Assembly: GCA_050014595.1 (NCBI GenBank)
Contig: JBEKDA010000010.1
Span: forward strand, 1 to 64,000
From: PALSA-129 sp050014595
Lineage (GTDB): Bacteria > Acidobacteriota > Terriglobia > Bryobacterales > Bryobacteraceae
Direction of reading: 5' to 3'
Length of the DNA stretch: 64,000 nucleotides
The position numbers were made by a program, and so were the translations under genes. Shown here piece by piece: positions 52,193 to 62,000 of the stretch. The stretch's first letter is position 1. Each line of letters begins with the position of its first letter. The notes beneath the pieces were generated by a model. It saw nothing but the letters and a program-made list of their open reading frames with translations, was not told the origin of the DNA and ran no database searches.

Positions 52193-53083
52193 ATGATTAG
52201 ACACAGCGCGGGAAAACTTGTTGCGCTCACCGCAATTCTAGGGTTGGCGGGTCCGCTGGCGGTCTGGTCGGCCCAGCAGACCGGGGCGGCACTTGCTGAT
52301 GACCCACAGACTATTTCATCGCCCCGTCCGTTGCTGGACCTCTGCGAGCTCATCCAGTCGTGGTATGCCAAAATTGTAACCTACGAGGATCCAATATGGG
52401 TCTGGCGCGGCGAACTGGAATCCCGCCGGGGCAACGAGAACGTGAAGTGGGGATTGTTCCCCAAGGCCCGCACCTTTTCAATCCCGGCCAGTTTGAGCCC
52501 TGCGACGGCGCCAACGCTGAGCCTTCAACTGCTGGATAGCTTTGTGGATTTGTATCACCGGCAGACGGACGGCCCGAGGTTTACGGTGCTTTCCTCCAAG
52601 CTGGGGCTTCACATTGTCCCGACCCAGGCCTACGACGCCACAGGCCGGTTAACCCCGGCCGTGAACCCGCTCGACTTGGTTGTCTCAGTCCCAGTCGCGA
52701 GCAGGACGCCATCCGGGCACCTTAGGGCTCTCTGCGCTCAGCTAAGTGCGTCCTCGCCTGTCCCGATTGAGTTCGATGCCAGTGGGATGGTGCCTTGGCT
52801 GGATCAATTCTTTGCCCCTCCCCAGGCGGAGTTCGACTGGGGCGCAGCTCCGGCGGTCGCCCGGGAAGCGCTGATCGACCTCCTGGACCGGTCGGCGACG
52901 TCCTTGTGCTGGAAGCTGCTGTGCCAAGCCAGCGCGGAGCCGGGGGACCGCCTTTGCATGTTGAACATTCGTCCGGTCCAGGTCAGCGTAACAAGGCCCG
53001 ACGGTGAGACAAGGGTGGTTTCGCTGCAATATGACCGCTGCACGAAGTGCCCGCCATTACCGCCGCCGCCGATTAAGAAGTGA
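52193..53083 (+). CDS. Secreted protein of unknown function
   Basis: A 296-residue exported protein (signal peptide near LVALTAILGLAGPLAVWSA). The mature sequence is mixed; a CXXC-type pair occurs near the C-terminus (RCTKCPP), followed by a Pro/Lys tail. The AGAAGGAG site ends at 52183, so the ATG at 52193 has correct spacing and the one at 52184 does not. No known family. Its place between two other secreted-protein genes suggests a shared operon in module two. Confidence 0.72.
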   Translation: MIRHSAGKLVALTAILGLAGPLAVWSAQQTGAALADDPQTISSPRPLLDLCELIQSWYAKIVTYEDPIWVWRGELESRRGNENVKWGLFPKARTFSIPASLSPATAPTLSLQLLDSFVDLYHRQTDGPRFTVLSSKLGLHIVPTQAYDATGRLTPAVNPLDLVVSVPVASRTPSGHLRALCAQLSASSPVPIEFDASGMVPWLDQFFAPPQAEFDWGAAPAVAREALIDLLDRSATSLCWKLLCQASAEPGDRLCMLNIRPVQVSVTRPDGETRVVSLQYDRCTKCPPLPPPPIKK

Positions 53084-53155
53084 CGAACCGTCCGTCTCCC
53101 GCGAGGCGGCGCGACGGACCACTGAGTATCAGCGCAAAACGAGAGGTATCGAACG

Positions 53156-54328
53156 ATGCGTACGCTATTTTTCTGCCTTTTCTTGAGTCTGTTGCCCGCG
53201 ATCGCGTTCGGGCAGGATTGTAGCTCCACCTGCCCGAACATTACGTGCCCCGACAGCGCGACCCCGGTCTGTACCCTTAGCGGCTATTGGGTTTGCCCGT
53301 GCACGGTCAACGGGGACGACACCTGTTACGACTACACGGACTGCAACGGCGAGGGCTATAGCTGTCTAGATGGCTGTTGCGTGAACAGCGTTGGCTGCGA
53401 AACCGGGGCTTGTCTCTCGGCATACGACTGCGGCACCAACCCCAACGACTGGCTCTGCCCCGATGGGTGCTGCGAATGGCGCTGTAACGTGGGTGGCCCG
53501 TGCGGCTCGTGCGGAACGGGCACCGTGCAGCAGATGTGCAACTGCAGCGACACGTCCGGCAGTAGCTGCGGCAGCTGCGGCACTACACAATGCGACGGCT
53601 CCTGCGACGATCCCTGCGCGAGCAGTGACACCGGCACCAGCACCGGCGGCGGCGACGACGGATGTGACCCGGACAGCGACTCGTGCGGATGCTGCACCGA
53701 TGGATACGATTGCGAATACGCGCCCGTCGACACGTGGATGGGCTGGATGCCCGAGTACGCGTGCGTGCCGGAGGCGGAGGACCCCGTCATCATCGACCCC
53801 AATGGCGATGCTTTCGCCCTCACGAACGTCCAAAACGGCGTGAAGTTCGACTTTTTCGCCAATCACAAGCCCGTGCAGACATCGTGGACTGCGCCAGGCA
53901 CCGACGCCGGTTGGCTGGCGTTGGACCTGAACGGCAATGGGAAGATCGACAACGGCCTCGAGATGTTCAGTAACGTCACACTTCAACCCGGAAAGGCCGC
54001 GACCCACCTCGGCTTCAAGGCGCTCGCCCTGTACGATTTGCCGGCGAACGGCGGCAACGGCGACGGCTGGATCGACGCTAAGGATAAGGTGTTTTCCCGG
54101 TTGCGCCTCTGGGTGGATAAGAACCACGACGGTATCTCCGAGCCGGGTGAACTGTTCACCATGCAGCAGGCGGGAATCACAGCCATCTCACTGAGTTACG
54201 GCCCCATGAAATGGACGGATGCCTACGGGAACCAGTTCATCAATCGGACCATGATCGTTCGCGCGCAGGGGCCAGGCGTTGGCCAAGGTCAATGGGCCTA
54301 CGACGTAATTCTGGCGTACGCAAAGTAG
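53156..54328 (+). CDS. Large Cys-rich secreted protein with EF-hand-like C-terminus
   Basis: A 390-residue exported protein (signal peptide ending near IAFGQ). Residues ~20-205 hold about 33 cysteines in repeats such as DGCCVNSVGC, PDGCCEWRC, GPCGSCGTG and SCGCCTDG, with a Gly/Asp-rich spacer. The C-terminal part has calcium-binding-type loops: DLNGNGKIDNG, GNGDGWIDAKD and DKNHDGISEPGE, as in EF-hand/dockerin-like domains. Probably a disulfide-stabilised, Ca-binding surface or extracellular protein. The following DsbA-like gene is the natural folding partner. I know no named family for the Cys-rich part. Confidence 0.82.
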   Translation: MRTLFFCLFLSLLPAIAFGQDCSSTCPNITCPDSATPVCTLSGYWVCPCTVNGDDTCYDYTDCNGEGYSCLDGCCVNSVGCETGACLSAYDCGTNPNDWLCPDGCCEWRCNVGGPCGSCGTGTVQQMCNCSDTSGSSCGSCGTTQCDGSCDDPCASSDTGTSTGGGDDGCDPDSDSCGCCTDGYDCEYAPVDTWMGWMPEYACVPEAEDPVIIDPNGDAFALTNVQNGVKFDFFANHKPVQTSWTAPGTDAGWLALDLNGNGKIDNGLEMFSNVTLQPGKAATHLGFKALALYDLPANGGNGDGWIDAKDKVFSRLRLWVDKNHDGISEPGELFTMQQAGITAISLSYGPMKWTDAYGNQFINRTMIVRAQGPGVGQGQWAYDVILAYAK

Positions 54329-54394
54329 TGGCACCTCTCGCGGGCCGTCTCACCGCGATGATGCGGCAGCCCGCGTTCTATTGCGAGGTTAATC

Positions 54395-55330
54395 ATGCAA
54401 GCCAATCGGATCTTAACGGCAGTGCTGTCCTTACTCGTCTTACTGGGCATTTCCGGCGTGACCGCCAAGGCCCAATGTCCCCCGCTCCGTGACGCCGACC
54501 GCGTCAAGCTGATCGACTACGTGCAGAAGAAGTACAAAACGCCCTCCTCGGCGAAGCTGGAGATTGGCGACACCTCCTTTGTCAATTCCACCTGCTATCG
54601 AAAACTCCTGTTCCAGTCGGCAGGCGGGTCATCGTCGTTCCGGCTCGAGTTGATCGCTTCGCCCGACCTGCGCTTTCTCACGAGGGAGCTACTGGATTCC
54701 ACGGTCGACCCGGTCGTCGAGGAGCGGCAGAAGGCCGAGGCTCTGGCGGCGGGGCTGACGCGCGGTAATCTGCCGGTGCGGGGGAAGCCGGACGCTCCCG
54801 TCACCATCGCGGTGTTCTCGGATTTCCAGTGCCCGTACTGCGCGCGGTTCGCCGCCATGATGAAGGAGGTTCTGCCGGCGGAGGCGGACAAGGTGCGGCT
54901 GGTGTTCCATGAGTTTCCGTTGCCCATGCATCCGTGGGCGCGGCCGGCGGCGGAGGCGGCGGCTTGCGCGCAAGAGCAAGGCAATGAGTACTTCTGGGCG
55001 CTGCACGATTTCATGTTCGACCAGCAGAAGGATCTCAACCGCGATAACCTGCTGGGCAAACTGGCCGACGTGACCAAGGGGCTCACGGGATTCGATCAAG
55101 GCAAGTTCGCCGTGTGCGTGATGGAACGGAAGACTGCGGCCCAAGTCGATCAGGACGTCGCCTTTGCGCAGCAAAACGGCATCAACGCCACGCCGACGGC
55201 CTTTATCAACGGCCAGAAAACTCAAGTGGTGGCTCCCGAACAACTCCGCACTTTAATTCGGCAACTAAGCGAAGGCGCGAAGCCGGCATCGCCGACCGCG
55301 GACTCGGCGCCCGCTAAGGAATACCTGTAA
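54395..55330 (+). CDS. DsbA-family thiol-disulfide oxidoreductase
   Basis: A 311-residue exported protein (signal peptide near LVLLGISGVTAKAQ). Residues ~30-120 form an N-terminal extension; then a DsbA/thioredoxin domain begins at GKPDAPVTIAVFSDFQ, with active site CPYC near residues 147-150 and the cis-Pro in NATPTAFING. Such proteins form disulfides in exported proteins. The last 35 residues reappear as a fragment at 50362. Placed directly after the Cys-rich protein gene, it is a probable dedicated oxidase. Confidence 0.9.
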   Translation: MQANRILTAVLSLLVLLGISGVTAKAQCPPLRDADRVKLIDYVQKKYKTPSSAKLEIGDTSFVNSTCYRKLLFQSAGGSSSFRLELIASPDLRFLTRELLDSTVDPVVEERQKAEALAAGLTRGNLPVRGKPDAPVTIAVFSDFQCPYCARFAAMMKEVLPAEADKVRLVFHEFPLPMHPWARPAAEAAACAQEQGNEYFWALHDFMFDQQKDLNRDNLLGKLADVTKGLTGFDQGKFAVCVMERKTAAQVDQDVAFAQQNGINATPTAFINGQKTQVVAPEQLRTLIRQLSEGAKPASPTADSAPAKEYL

Positions 55331-55376
55331 CGTAAGGCGGCGCCGGGGACGCGAAGTGTGGGGCGCATGTCGCCAG

Positions 55377-55404
55377 CGTGTCGAGAGAAGTCAGTCTCGA
55401 CACG
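55377..55404. terminator. Hairpin after the DsbA-like gene
   Basis: Ten-base perfect arms CGTGTCGAGA and TCTCGACACG around an 8-base loop, 47 bases after the stop. No T-run follows. It may end the module-two transcript. Confidence 0.55.
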
Positions 55405-55583
55405 GCACGCGTGAGTGAGCGCGCCACGTCGGGCTGTTCCTAGCGACAGTAAGCCGGCCGAATGCAAGGCGCGCTTTGCTGATTCTGGTTTCGAGCTTCG
55501 AGGTTAACGGAAAATCTGGCCGGGCGGTGCCGGCTTCGACCGGCCAGGAGGCCGGTCCCACATAAGCCGGGCGGTGCCCGGCT

Positions 55584-55625
55584 GCACCGAGTGACACTCG
55601 GCGCGCAGGTTGAAACCTGCCCCAC
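55584..55625. repeat. Tandem-hairpin repeat, copy 4
   Basis: GCACCGAGT / GAC / ACTCGGCGC (one wobble pair), then GCAGGTT / GA / AACCTGC and CCCAC. Almost the same as copy 2 at 41163, 14 kb away. Confidence 0.8.
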
Positions 55626-55693
55626 CAATCGGATCTCACCCGGTCGCCGCAGCCCCACGCAGCCTCATGTTATCGTGACCCTCAGGACGGAAC

Positions 55694-58213
55694 ATGAACT
55701 GGACACGCAGGGATCTCCTCAAGAGCACTCTGGCGGCGTCGGCGGCCGCCGCCGGGCAATCCAACGCCGGCGCGCAATCGCAGGCTGACGCCGCGCGGCC
55801 TGCCGACGCACAGCCCTCTGCCGCACTCACTGCCGGGCGCGAGCGGCTGTTACTCGACTTCGGCTGGCGCTTCCGCTTTGGCCACGCCGACGATCCGGCT
55901 CGGGATTTCTATTACGGCGCGGGCGGGGAGACGTTTGCGAAATCCGGCAACGTGATTCAGGCGCCGCGCGGCGCCCCGGATGTTTCGCGCGCCAATTTCG
56001 ACGACAGTGCCTGGCAAAAGGCCGACCTCCCGCACGACTGGGCCATCGAGCTGCCGTTCGAAAACGACCGCTCGCTGGTCGCCCACGGCTGCCACCCGTT
56101 GGGCCGCAAGTATCCGGCCACGTCCATCGGCTGGTACCGCCGTGTCTTCGATCTGCCGGCTGCCGATCTGGGCCGCCGCCTGGCGCTCGAATTCGACGGG
56201 GTCTATCGCGATTCCATCGTCATCCTCAACGGCCACTACCTGGGCAGGAATTTCAGCGGCTACGCCCCGTTCCGCTACGACATCACCGATCACGCGAATT
56301 ATGGCGGACCGAACGTGCTGCTGGTGCGCGTCGACGCCACCCTCGGCGACGGCTGGTTCTACGAAGGCGCAGGCATCTATCGCCACGTCTGGCTCACCAA
56401 AACCAGCCCCATCCACGTGGCGCATTGGGGCACGTTCGTGCGCGCCGAGGTGCGGCCGTCGGCGCCGGCCATCGTCCGCATTTCCACCGAGGTCAATAAC
56501 GAAACCGGCGGCGCCCGCAACTGCCGGGTGGTTTCCCGGGTCCTCGATCCCGCGGGGAAGGTGGTCGCTACCATTGCCGCCCCGCCGGTGGCCATCCCTG
56601 CCTGGAGCTGGCAGGTCTTCGAGCAGCGCACCGATGTCGCCTCGCCGGCGCTTTGGTCCATCGAGCAACCCAATCTCTACCGGCTCGAAACCAGTGTGGA
56701 ATCAGCCGGAGCGGAGGTGGATGCCTACAGTACCCCATTCGGTATTCGCTCGGTTCGCTTCGATGTCAACAACGGCTTCTTTCTCAATGAGAAGCCGGTC
56801 AAAATTAAAGGAACGTGTAACCACCAGGACCATGCCGGTGTGGGCACCGCGCTGCCCGATCGCATCCAGTCCTACCGCATTGAGCGGCTGAAGGAAATGG
56901 GCTCGAACGCCTACCGCACGTCGCACAATCCGCCCACGCCGGAACTGGTGGATGCCTGCGACCGCCTCGGCATGATCATGATGTGCGAGACCCGCCTGAT
57001 GGATTCCACTCCGGAGGGACTCAGCCAGCTCGAACGCATGATCCGCTGCCACCGCAACCACCCCTCCATCGTGATCTGGTCGCTCGGCAACGAGGAACCG
57101 GAACAGGGCACCGAGCGCGGAGCGCGCATCGAAACCACCATGAAGCGGCTGGTCAACAGCCTGGACGACTCGCGGCCAGTCACGCAGGCGATGAACGGCG
57201 GCTATGGCGGCAAGGGCGCGTCCAACCTGGTCGATGTTCAAGGCTTTAATTACAATGAGCCGCGTATCGATCAGTTTCATAAGGACTACCCGAACTTGCC
57301 GATGGTGGGCTCTGAGACCGCGTCGACGGTTTCCACGCGCGGCATCTACGCCAACGATAAAGACAAAGGCTACGTGCAAGCCTACGATACGGAAAAGCCT
57401 CGCTGGGCGTCTACCGCCGAAACCTGGTGGAAGTTCTACGACGCGCGTGCGTTCCTGGCGGGCGGGTTTGCCTGGACCGGATTCGATTACCGCGGCGAGC
57501 CCACGCCCTACGGCTGGCCGTGCATCAACTCCCATTTCGGCATTATGGATATGTGCGGTTTCCCCAAGGACAACTTTTACTATTACCAGGCATGGTGGGG
57601 ATCGAAGCCGGTGCTGCATCTCTTCCCGCATTGGAACTGGCCGGGCCAGGAGGGCCAGGAGATCGAAGTCTGGGTCCACTCCAACGCCGACCGGGTGGAG
57701 CTGTTTCTCAACGGCAAGAGTCTCGGCTCGCAGGATGTCGCTCACGATAGTCATCTGATGTGGAAGGTGAAGTATGAGCCTGGGTTACTTGAAGCCAAAG
57801 GTTTTAATGATGGCAAGCAGGTACTTTCCGACAAACGGGAGACGGCTGGCGCGGCGGCGCGGATGGTGCTTCGCCCCGACCGCAGCCGCATTTCCGCCGA
57901 TGGCGAAGACGTGTCCATGGTGACCGTCGAGATTGTCGATGCGCAAGGCCGTCCGGTTTCGACTGCCGGCAACGAAGTGACCTTCCGGGTGGCCGGCAAG
58001 GGCAAACTTCTGGGGGCCGGCAATGGCGACCCGAGCTGCCACGAACCGGACAAGGCCGACAAGCGCAGCGCGTTTAATGGACTGGCGATGGCGATTGTGC
58101 AGGCTGCTAAGGAAGCCGGCGAAATTCGCGTGACGGCCAGTGCGACAGGACTGGAGTCCGCAACCGCGACCATCAACGCGGCGCCCGCGACCCTGCGGCC
58201 CGCCGTACCATAG
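55694..58213 (+). CDS. Secreted GH2-family beta-galactosidase
   Basis: An 839-residue exported glycosidase with a TAT-like leader (NWTRRDLLKSTLAASAAAAG). Domains in order: sugar-binding jelly-roll (~60-230), Ig-like sandwich (~250-340), catalytic barrel (~345-600), a DUF4982-type domain (~640-700) and a C-terminal Ig/invasin-like domain (~715-800). The acid/base Glu is in SLGNEEPE near residue 465 and the nucleophile Glu in MVGSETAST near 540. It should release terminal beta-galactose or a related sugar from glycans. The substrate cannot be fixed from the sequence. Confidence 0.93.
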   Translation: MNWTRRDLLKSTLAASAAAAGQSNAGAQSQADAARPADAQPSAALTAGRERLLLDFGWRFRFGHADDPARDFYYGAGGETFAKSGNVIQAPRGAPDVSRANFDDSAWQKADLPHDWAIELPFENDRSLVAHGCHPLGRKYPATSIGWYRRVFDLPAADLGRRLALEFDGVYRDSIVILNGHYLGRNFSGYAPFRYDITDHANYGGPNVLLVRVDATLGDGWFYEGAGIYRHVWLTKTSPIHVAHWGTFVRAEVRPSAPAIVRISTEVNNETGGARNCRVVSRVLDPAGKVVATIAAPPVAIPAWSWQVFEQRTDVASPALWSIEQPNLYRLETSVESAGAEVDAYSTPFGIRSVRFDVNNGFFLNEKPVKIKGTCNHQDHAGVGTALPDRIQSYRIERLKEMGSNAYRTSHNPPTPELVDACDRLGMIMMCETRLMDSTPEGLSQLERMIRCHRNHPSIVIWSLGNEEPEQGTERGARIETTMKRLVNSLDDSRPVTQAMNGGYGGKGASNLVDVQGFNYNEPRIDQFHKDYPNLPMVGSETASTVSTRGIYANDKDKGYVQAYDTEKPRWASTAETWWKFYDARAFLAGGFAWTGFDYRGEPTPYGWPCINSHFGIMDMCGFPKDNFYYYQAWWGSKPVLHLFPHWNWPGQEGQEIEVWVHSNADRVELFLNGKSLGSQDVAHDSHLMWKVKYEPGLLEAKGFNDGKQVLSDKRETAGAAARMVLRPDRSRISADGEDVSMVTVEIVDAQGRPVSTAGNEVTFRVAGKGKLLGAGNGDPSCHEPDKADKRSAFNGLAMAIVQAAKEAGEIRVTASATGLESATATINAAPATLRPAVP

Positions 58214-58334
58214 AGCGGCGACGAAACTCCGCCGATATGATTATCGGACCCGGTACTCTTTTGGCCGCTGGTTGTGGTACAAATAAGGTAAGGGTGATGG
58301 GGAGTGTTCCTGCATCGTCCGGTTTTACCTCAAT

Positions 58335-58964
58335 ATGAAAGCGCTTGCGTGGCTGTTGGCGTTCAGTCTGCTTACTCCGGCCGGTAAAGTAATCAATTTC
58401 GACACTTTTCCGCTGGGCAAGATTCCACCTGGTTGGACCGTCTCGATGACCGACAGGGGCGCAGCCCCGCGCTGGGAAATCGTCAGGGATCGAACCGCTG
58501 CCACACAGCCCAACGTACTGGCCCAGGTTTCCACCGACGGCAATAGGGCGCGCTCCCCGCTGGCGATATTCGATGGGGCCAACCTGCGCGATGCCGACGT
58601 GAGCGTGCGCATCAAACCCGTCTCCGGCCACGAAGGACAGGCGGGCGGGGTGGTCTGGCGGTATCGCGATGCCAACAACTACTACCTGGCCCGCGCCAAC
58701 GCCCTGGAAAACGATGTCGCGGTTTACAAAGTGGAAAACGGCCACCGCATCCCGCTGATGGCGGGCGTCAAGCACCCCATTCCGGCCAATGCCTGGTGCA
58801 TCTTAAAGGTGTCGGCTCGCGGCAACAGGTTCCAGGTCTTCCTCGACCACCGGCGGATCCTCGAAGGCCAGGACGGTACCTTTACGGGTCCCGGCAAGGT
58901 CGGCCTGTGGACGCTGGCCGATTCCGTCACGTACTTCGACGACTTTCGCATCTACCCCAAGTAG
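58335..58964 (+). CDS. Secreted concanavalin-like (DUF1080-type) domain protein
   Basis: A 209-residue exported protein with one lectin/glucanase-fold domain. GKVINFDTFPLGKIPPGW opens it, GQAGGVVWRYRDANNYYLAR and FQVFLDHRRILEG are typical sheets, and KVGLWTLADSVTYFDDFRIY closes it. Such domains bind or act on glycans; catalytic residues are not identifiable. It follows the GH2 gene by about 120 bases and may be co-expressed. Confidence 0.85.
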   Translation: MKALAWLLAFSLLTPAGKVINFDTFPLGKIPPGWTVSMTDRGAAPRWEIVRDRTAATQPNVLAQVSTDGNRARSPLAIFDGANLRDADVSVRIKPVSGHEGQAGGVVWRYRDANNYYLARANALENDVAVYKVENGHRIPLMAGVKHPIPANAWCILKVSARGNRFQVFLDHRRILEGQDGTFTGPGKVGLWTLADSVTYFDDFRIYPK

Positions 58965-59015
58965 CCTGGCCTTCCGGCCAAAACTGAATCAGGCAGGATA
59001 TCGATTGCCGTCCCG

Positions 59016-62000
59016 CTACGTCTGCGCCACCGCTTGCGGCGCGGTCTTGTTCTCGCCTTGCAGCCACTCCTGGAAGCGCTCCAGGTAGAGGTAGATCACC
59101 GGGGTGATATACAACGTCAGGAACTGGCTCACCACCAGGCCGCCGACTACGGCAAGTCCCAGCGGTTGGCGCGCGTCGGCGCCTTCCCCGTAGCCTAAGG
59201 CGATGGGCAGCGTGCCGAACAACGCGGCCACCGTGGTCATCATGATCGGGCGGAAGCGCAGCAGGCAGCCGTTCCAGATGGAATCGTAGGCGCTCTGGCC
59301 GCCATGGCGGGCCGAGATCGCGAAATCCACCATCATGATGGCGTTCTTCTTCACCACGCCGAACAGCATGATGATGCCCACAAAGGCGTAGAGGTCCAGC
59401 TCCTTATGGAAGAGCACCAGCGTCAGCAGCGCGCCGAAGACCGCCGAAGGCAGGCCGGAAAGAATCGTGATGGGGTGGATGAAGCTCTCGTACAGCACGC
59501 CGAGCACGATATAGATCACCAGGATTGCCACAATCAGCAGGACCGAAAGGTTCCTGAAGGAACTCTGAAACTCTTTTACGGTGCCCTGGAACTTGGTGGA
59601 AATGCTGGATGGCATGCGCAATTCCTGAACCGCGTTGTCCACCTGGTCGGCTGCCTGGCCCAGCGAGAAACCGGGCCGCAGATTGAAGGAGATGGTGGTC
59701 GCGGGCAGTTGGCCGAAATGGCTGATGCTGAGCGGGCCCACCTGGCGCTTCATTTTGACAATGGTGTCGAGCGGCACCAGCGACCCGGCCGAAGAGCGCA
59801 CATACAATTTCGAAAGCGCGTCCGGCGTCTTCTGGTATTGCTTTTCCACCTCCATGATGACCTGGTACTGGTCGGCGGGCGCATAGATCACCGAGACTTG
59901 GCGCGTGCCGTAGGCGCTGTAGAGAGCGTCCTGCACCTGCTCGGGTGTGATGCCAAGCGCCTCGGCGCGGTCGCGGTCGATATCGACCATCACTTGCGGG
60001 CTGGCCACCTGCAGGTCATTATCGTTGACGTCGACGAAGCCGGGAAGTTTCTGCATCTTCGCCATGAGTTGCGGGCCCCAGGTATAAATGTCATCCAGCT
60101 TGGAGCTTTGCAGCGTGAGCTGATAGACGCTGGTGCTGAACTGGCCGCTCACGGTGATGGGCGGCGGGTTCTGCATGAAGGTGAAGACGCCGGGGATGGA
60201 AAAGAACCTGGGGCGCAGCGATTCGATGAATTGATCCACCGAGAGTTTCCGCTGGTCGCGGGGCTTCAGATTGGCGAAGACGAAGGACTGGTTGCCCTGG
60301 CCTCCGAACGCCCCGACGTTCAGCACGTTGGGGTCTGCCTGGAGGACTGCGGAAACGGCACGCAGGTGCTGCGCCATGGAGTCGAACGAAATGTCCTGCG
60401 GGCCGATGATCACGCCGAACGTGAAGCTGCTGTCCTGGCTGGGAATGAAGCCGGTGGGCATGGTGAAGAAGAGATAACCGGTGCCGATGAGCATGAGCAC
60501 GGCCACCGCCAGCGTCACCAGGCGGAAGCGCAAGGCGATGTGGAGGGTCACTTCATACCAGCGCGTCAGGCCGTTGAAGCCGCTTTCCAGCAGATGGTAG
60601 AACCAGCCGTGGCGGGTCTCGTGCTCCGACTTCAAGAAGCGGCTGCCCAGCATGGGCGTGAGGGTGAGCGATACGAAGCCGGAAATCAGGATGGCCACCA
60701 CGATGGTGACCGAGAACTCATGCAACAGGCGGCCGACAATTCCGCCGAGGAAGAGCACGGGGATAAAGACGGCGACCAGAGACAGCGTCATGGAGATGAT
60801 GGTGAAGCCGATCTCGTGGGCCGCGGCGAGGGCCGCCAGGCGCCGCGTTTTGCCCATCTCCATGTGACGCACGATGTTCTCGAGCATCACGATGGCGTCG
60901 TCCACCACGAAGCCGACGGAAAGCGTGAGCGCCATCAGCGAAAGGTTGTTGAGGCTGTAGCCCAGCAGGTACATCACGGCGAAGGTCCCGATGATGGAGA
61001 AGGGCACGGCGGCGCCGGGAATCAGGGTGGCGGAAACGTTACGGAGGAAAAGGAAGATCACCATCACCACCACGCAGACCGTCAGCAGCAGCGTGAACTC
61101 CACGTCGTGAATCGAGTTGCGGATGGATTGGGAAGCGTCGAAGGCGACCTCCAGGTGCACGGAGGCCGGAATCTCGTGGCGGAATTCGGGCAGCAGTTGG
61201 TTTACGGCGTCGACTACATCCACCGTGTTGGTGCCGGGCTGGCGGTTGATGCCGAGGATCACGCACGGCTTGCCGTTCATGAGCGCGATGATCTTGTCGT
61301 TCTCCACGCTATCGATGACATTGCCCAATTGTTCCAGGCGCACCGGTACGCCGTTGCGCCAGGCCACGATGATGGGCCGGTATTGGGCCGCGCGCTCCAG
61401 GCCGCCGCTCGATTCGATGGTGAAAGCCTGTTTGTCGCCATCCAGGTGGCCGGTGGGGAGGTTGGTATTGCTGGAGGAGATGGCCTTCTGGACTTCGTCG
61501 ATGCCGATGTTGTGGGCGGCCAGTTGATCGGGATCCACCTGGACGCGAACGGCGTACTTCTGATCGCCTAAGACCTGGACTTGGGAAACGCCGCCGACCA
61601 TGGAAATGCGCTGCGCCAGCAGGAGGTCGGCGAACTCGCTGACTTTATAAGCGGGCAGGGTCTCGGAGGACAGGGAAAGGTAAAGAATGGCCCGGTCGGC
61701 GGGATTGGCTTTCTGGTAGGTCGGCGGGCGCGGCATGGTGGTGGGGAGCAGGCCGCCGGCCGCGGAAATGGCGGCCTGGATATCCTGCGCGGCGGCGTCA
61801 ATGGTGCGGCTCAGGTCGAACTGCACGGTGATTTGCGTGGTGCCGAGCGAATTCACCGAGCTCATCTGCTGGATGCCGGCGATGGTGGAAAACTGGCGCT
61901 CGAGCGGCGTGGCCACGGTGGATGCCATGGTTTCCGGACTGGCTCCGGGCAGCGCCGCGCTCACCGTAATGGTGGGATAGTCGACGCTGGGCAGCGCCGC

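Larger units (their letters stand above)
55331..55693. other. Intergenic region with hairpins
   Basis: Contains the hairpin at 55377 and tandem-hairpin repeat copy 4. No gene-like frame seen. Confidence 0.6.

Noticed and set aside
46379..55330. A transposon or integrative element carrying the tandem modules
   Set aside because: No transposase, integrase or attachment site was found; the boundaries are defined only by internal duplications.
59304..61571. Long plus-strand open frame antisense to the RND pump
   Set aside because: His/Gly/Asp-rich mirror composition, and the pump frame is certain.
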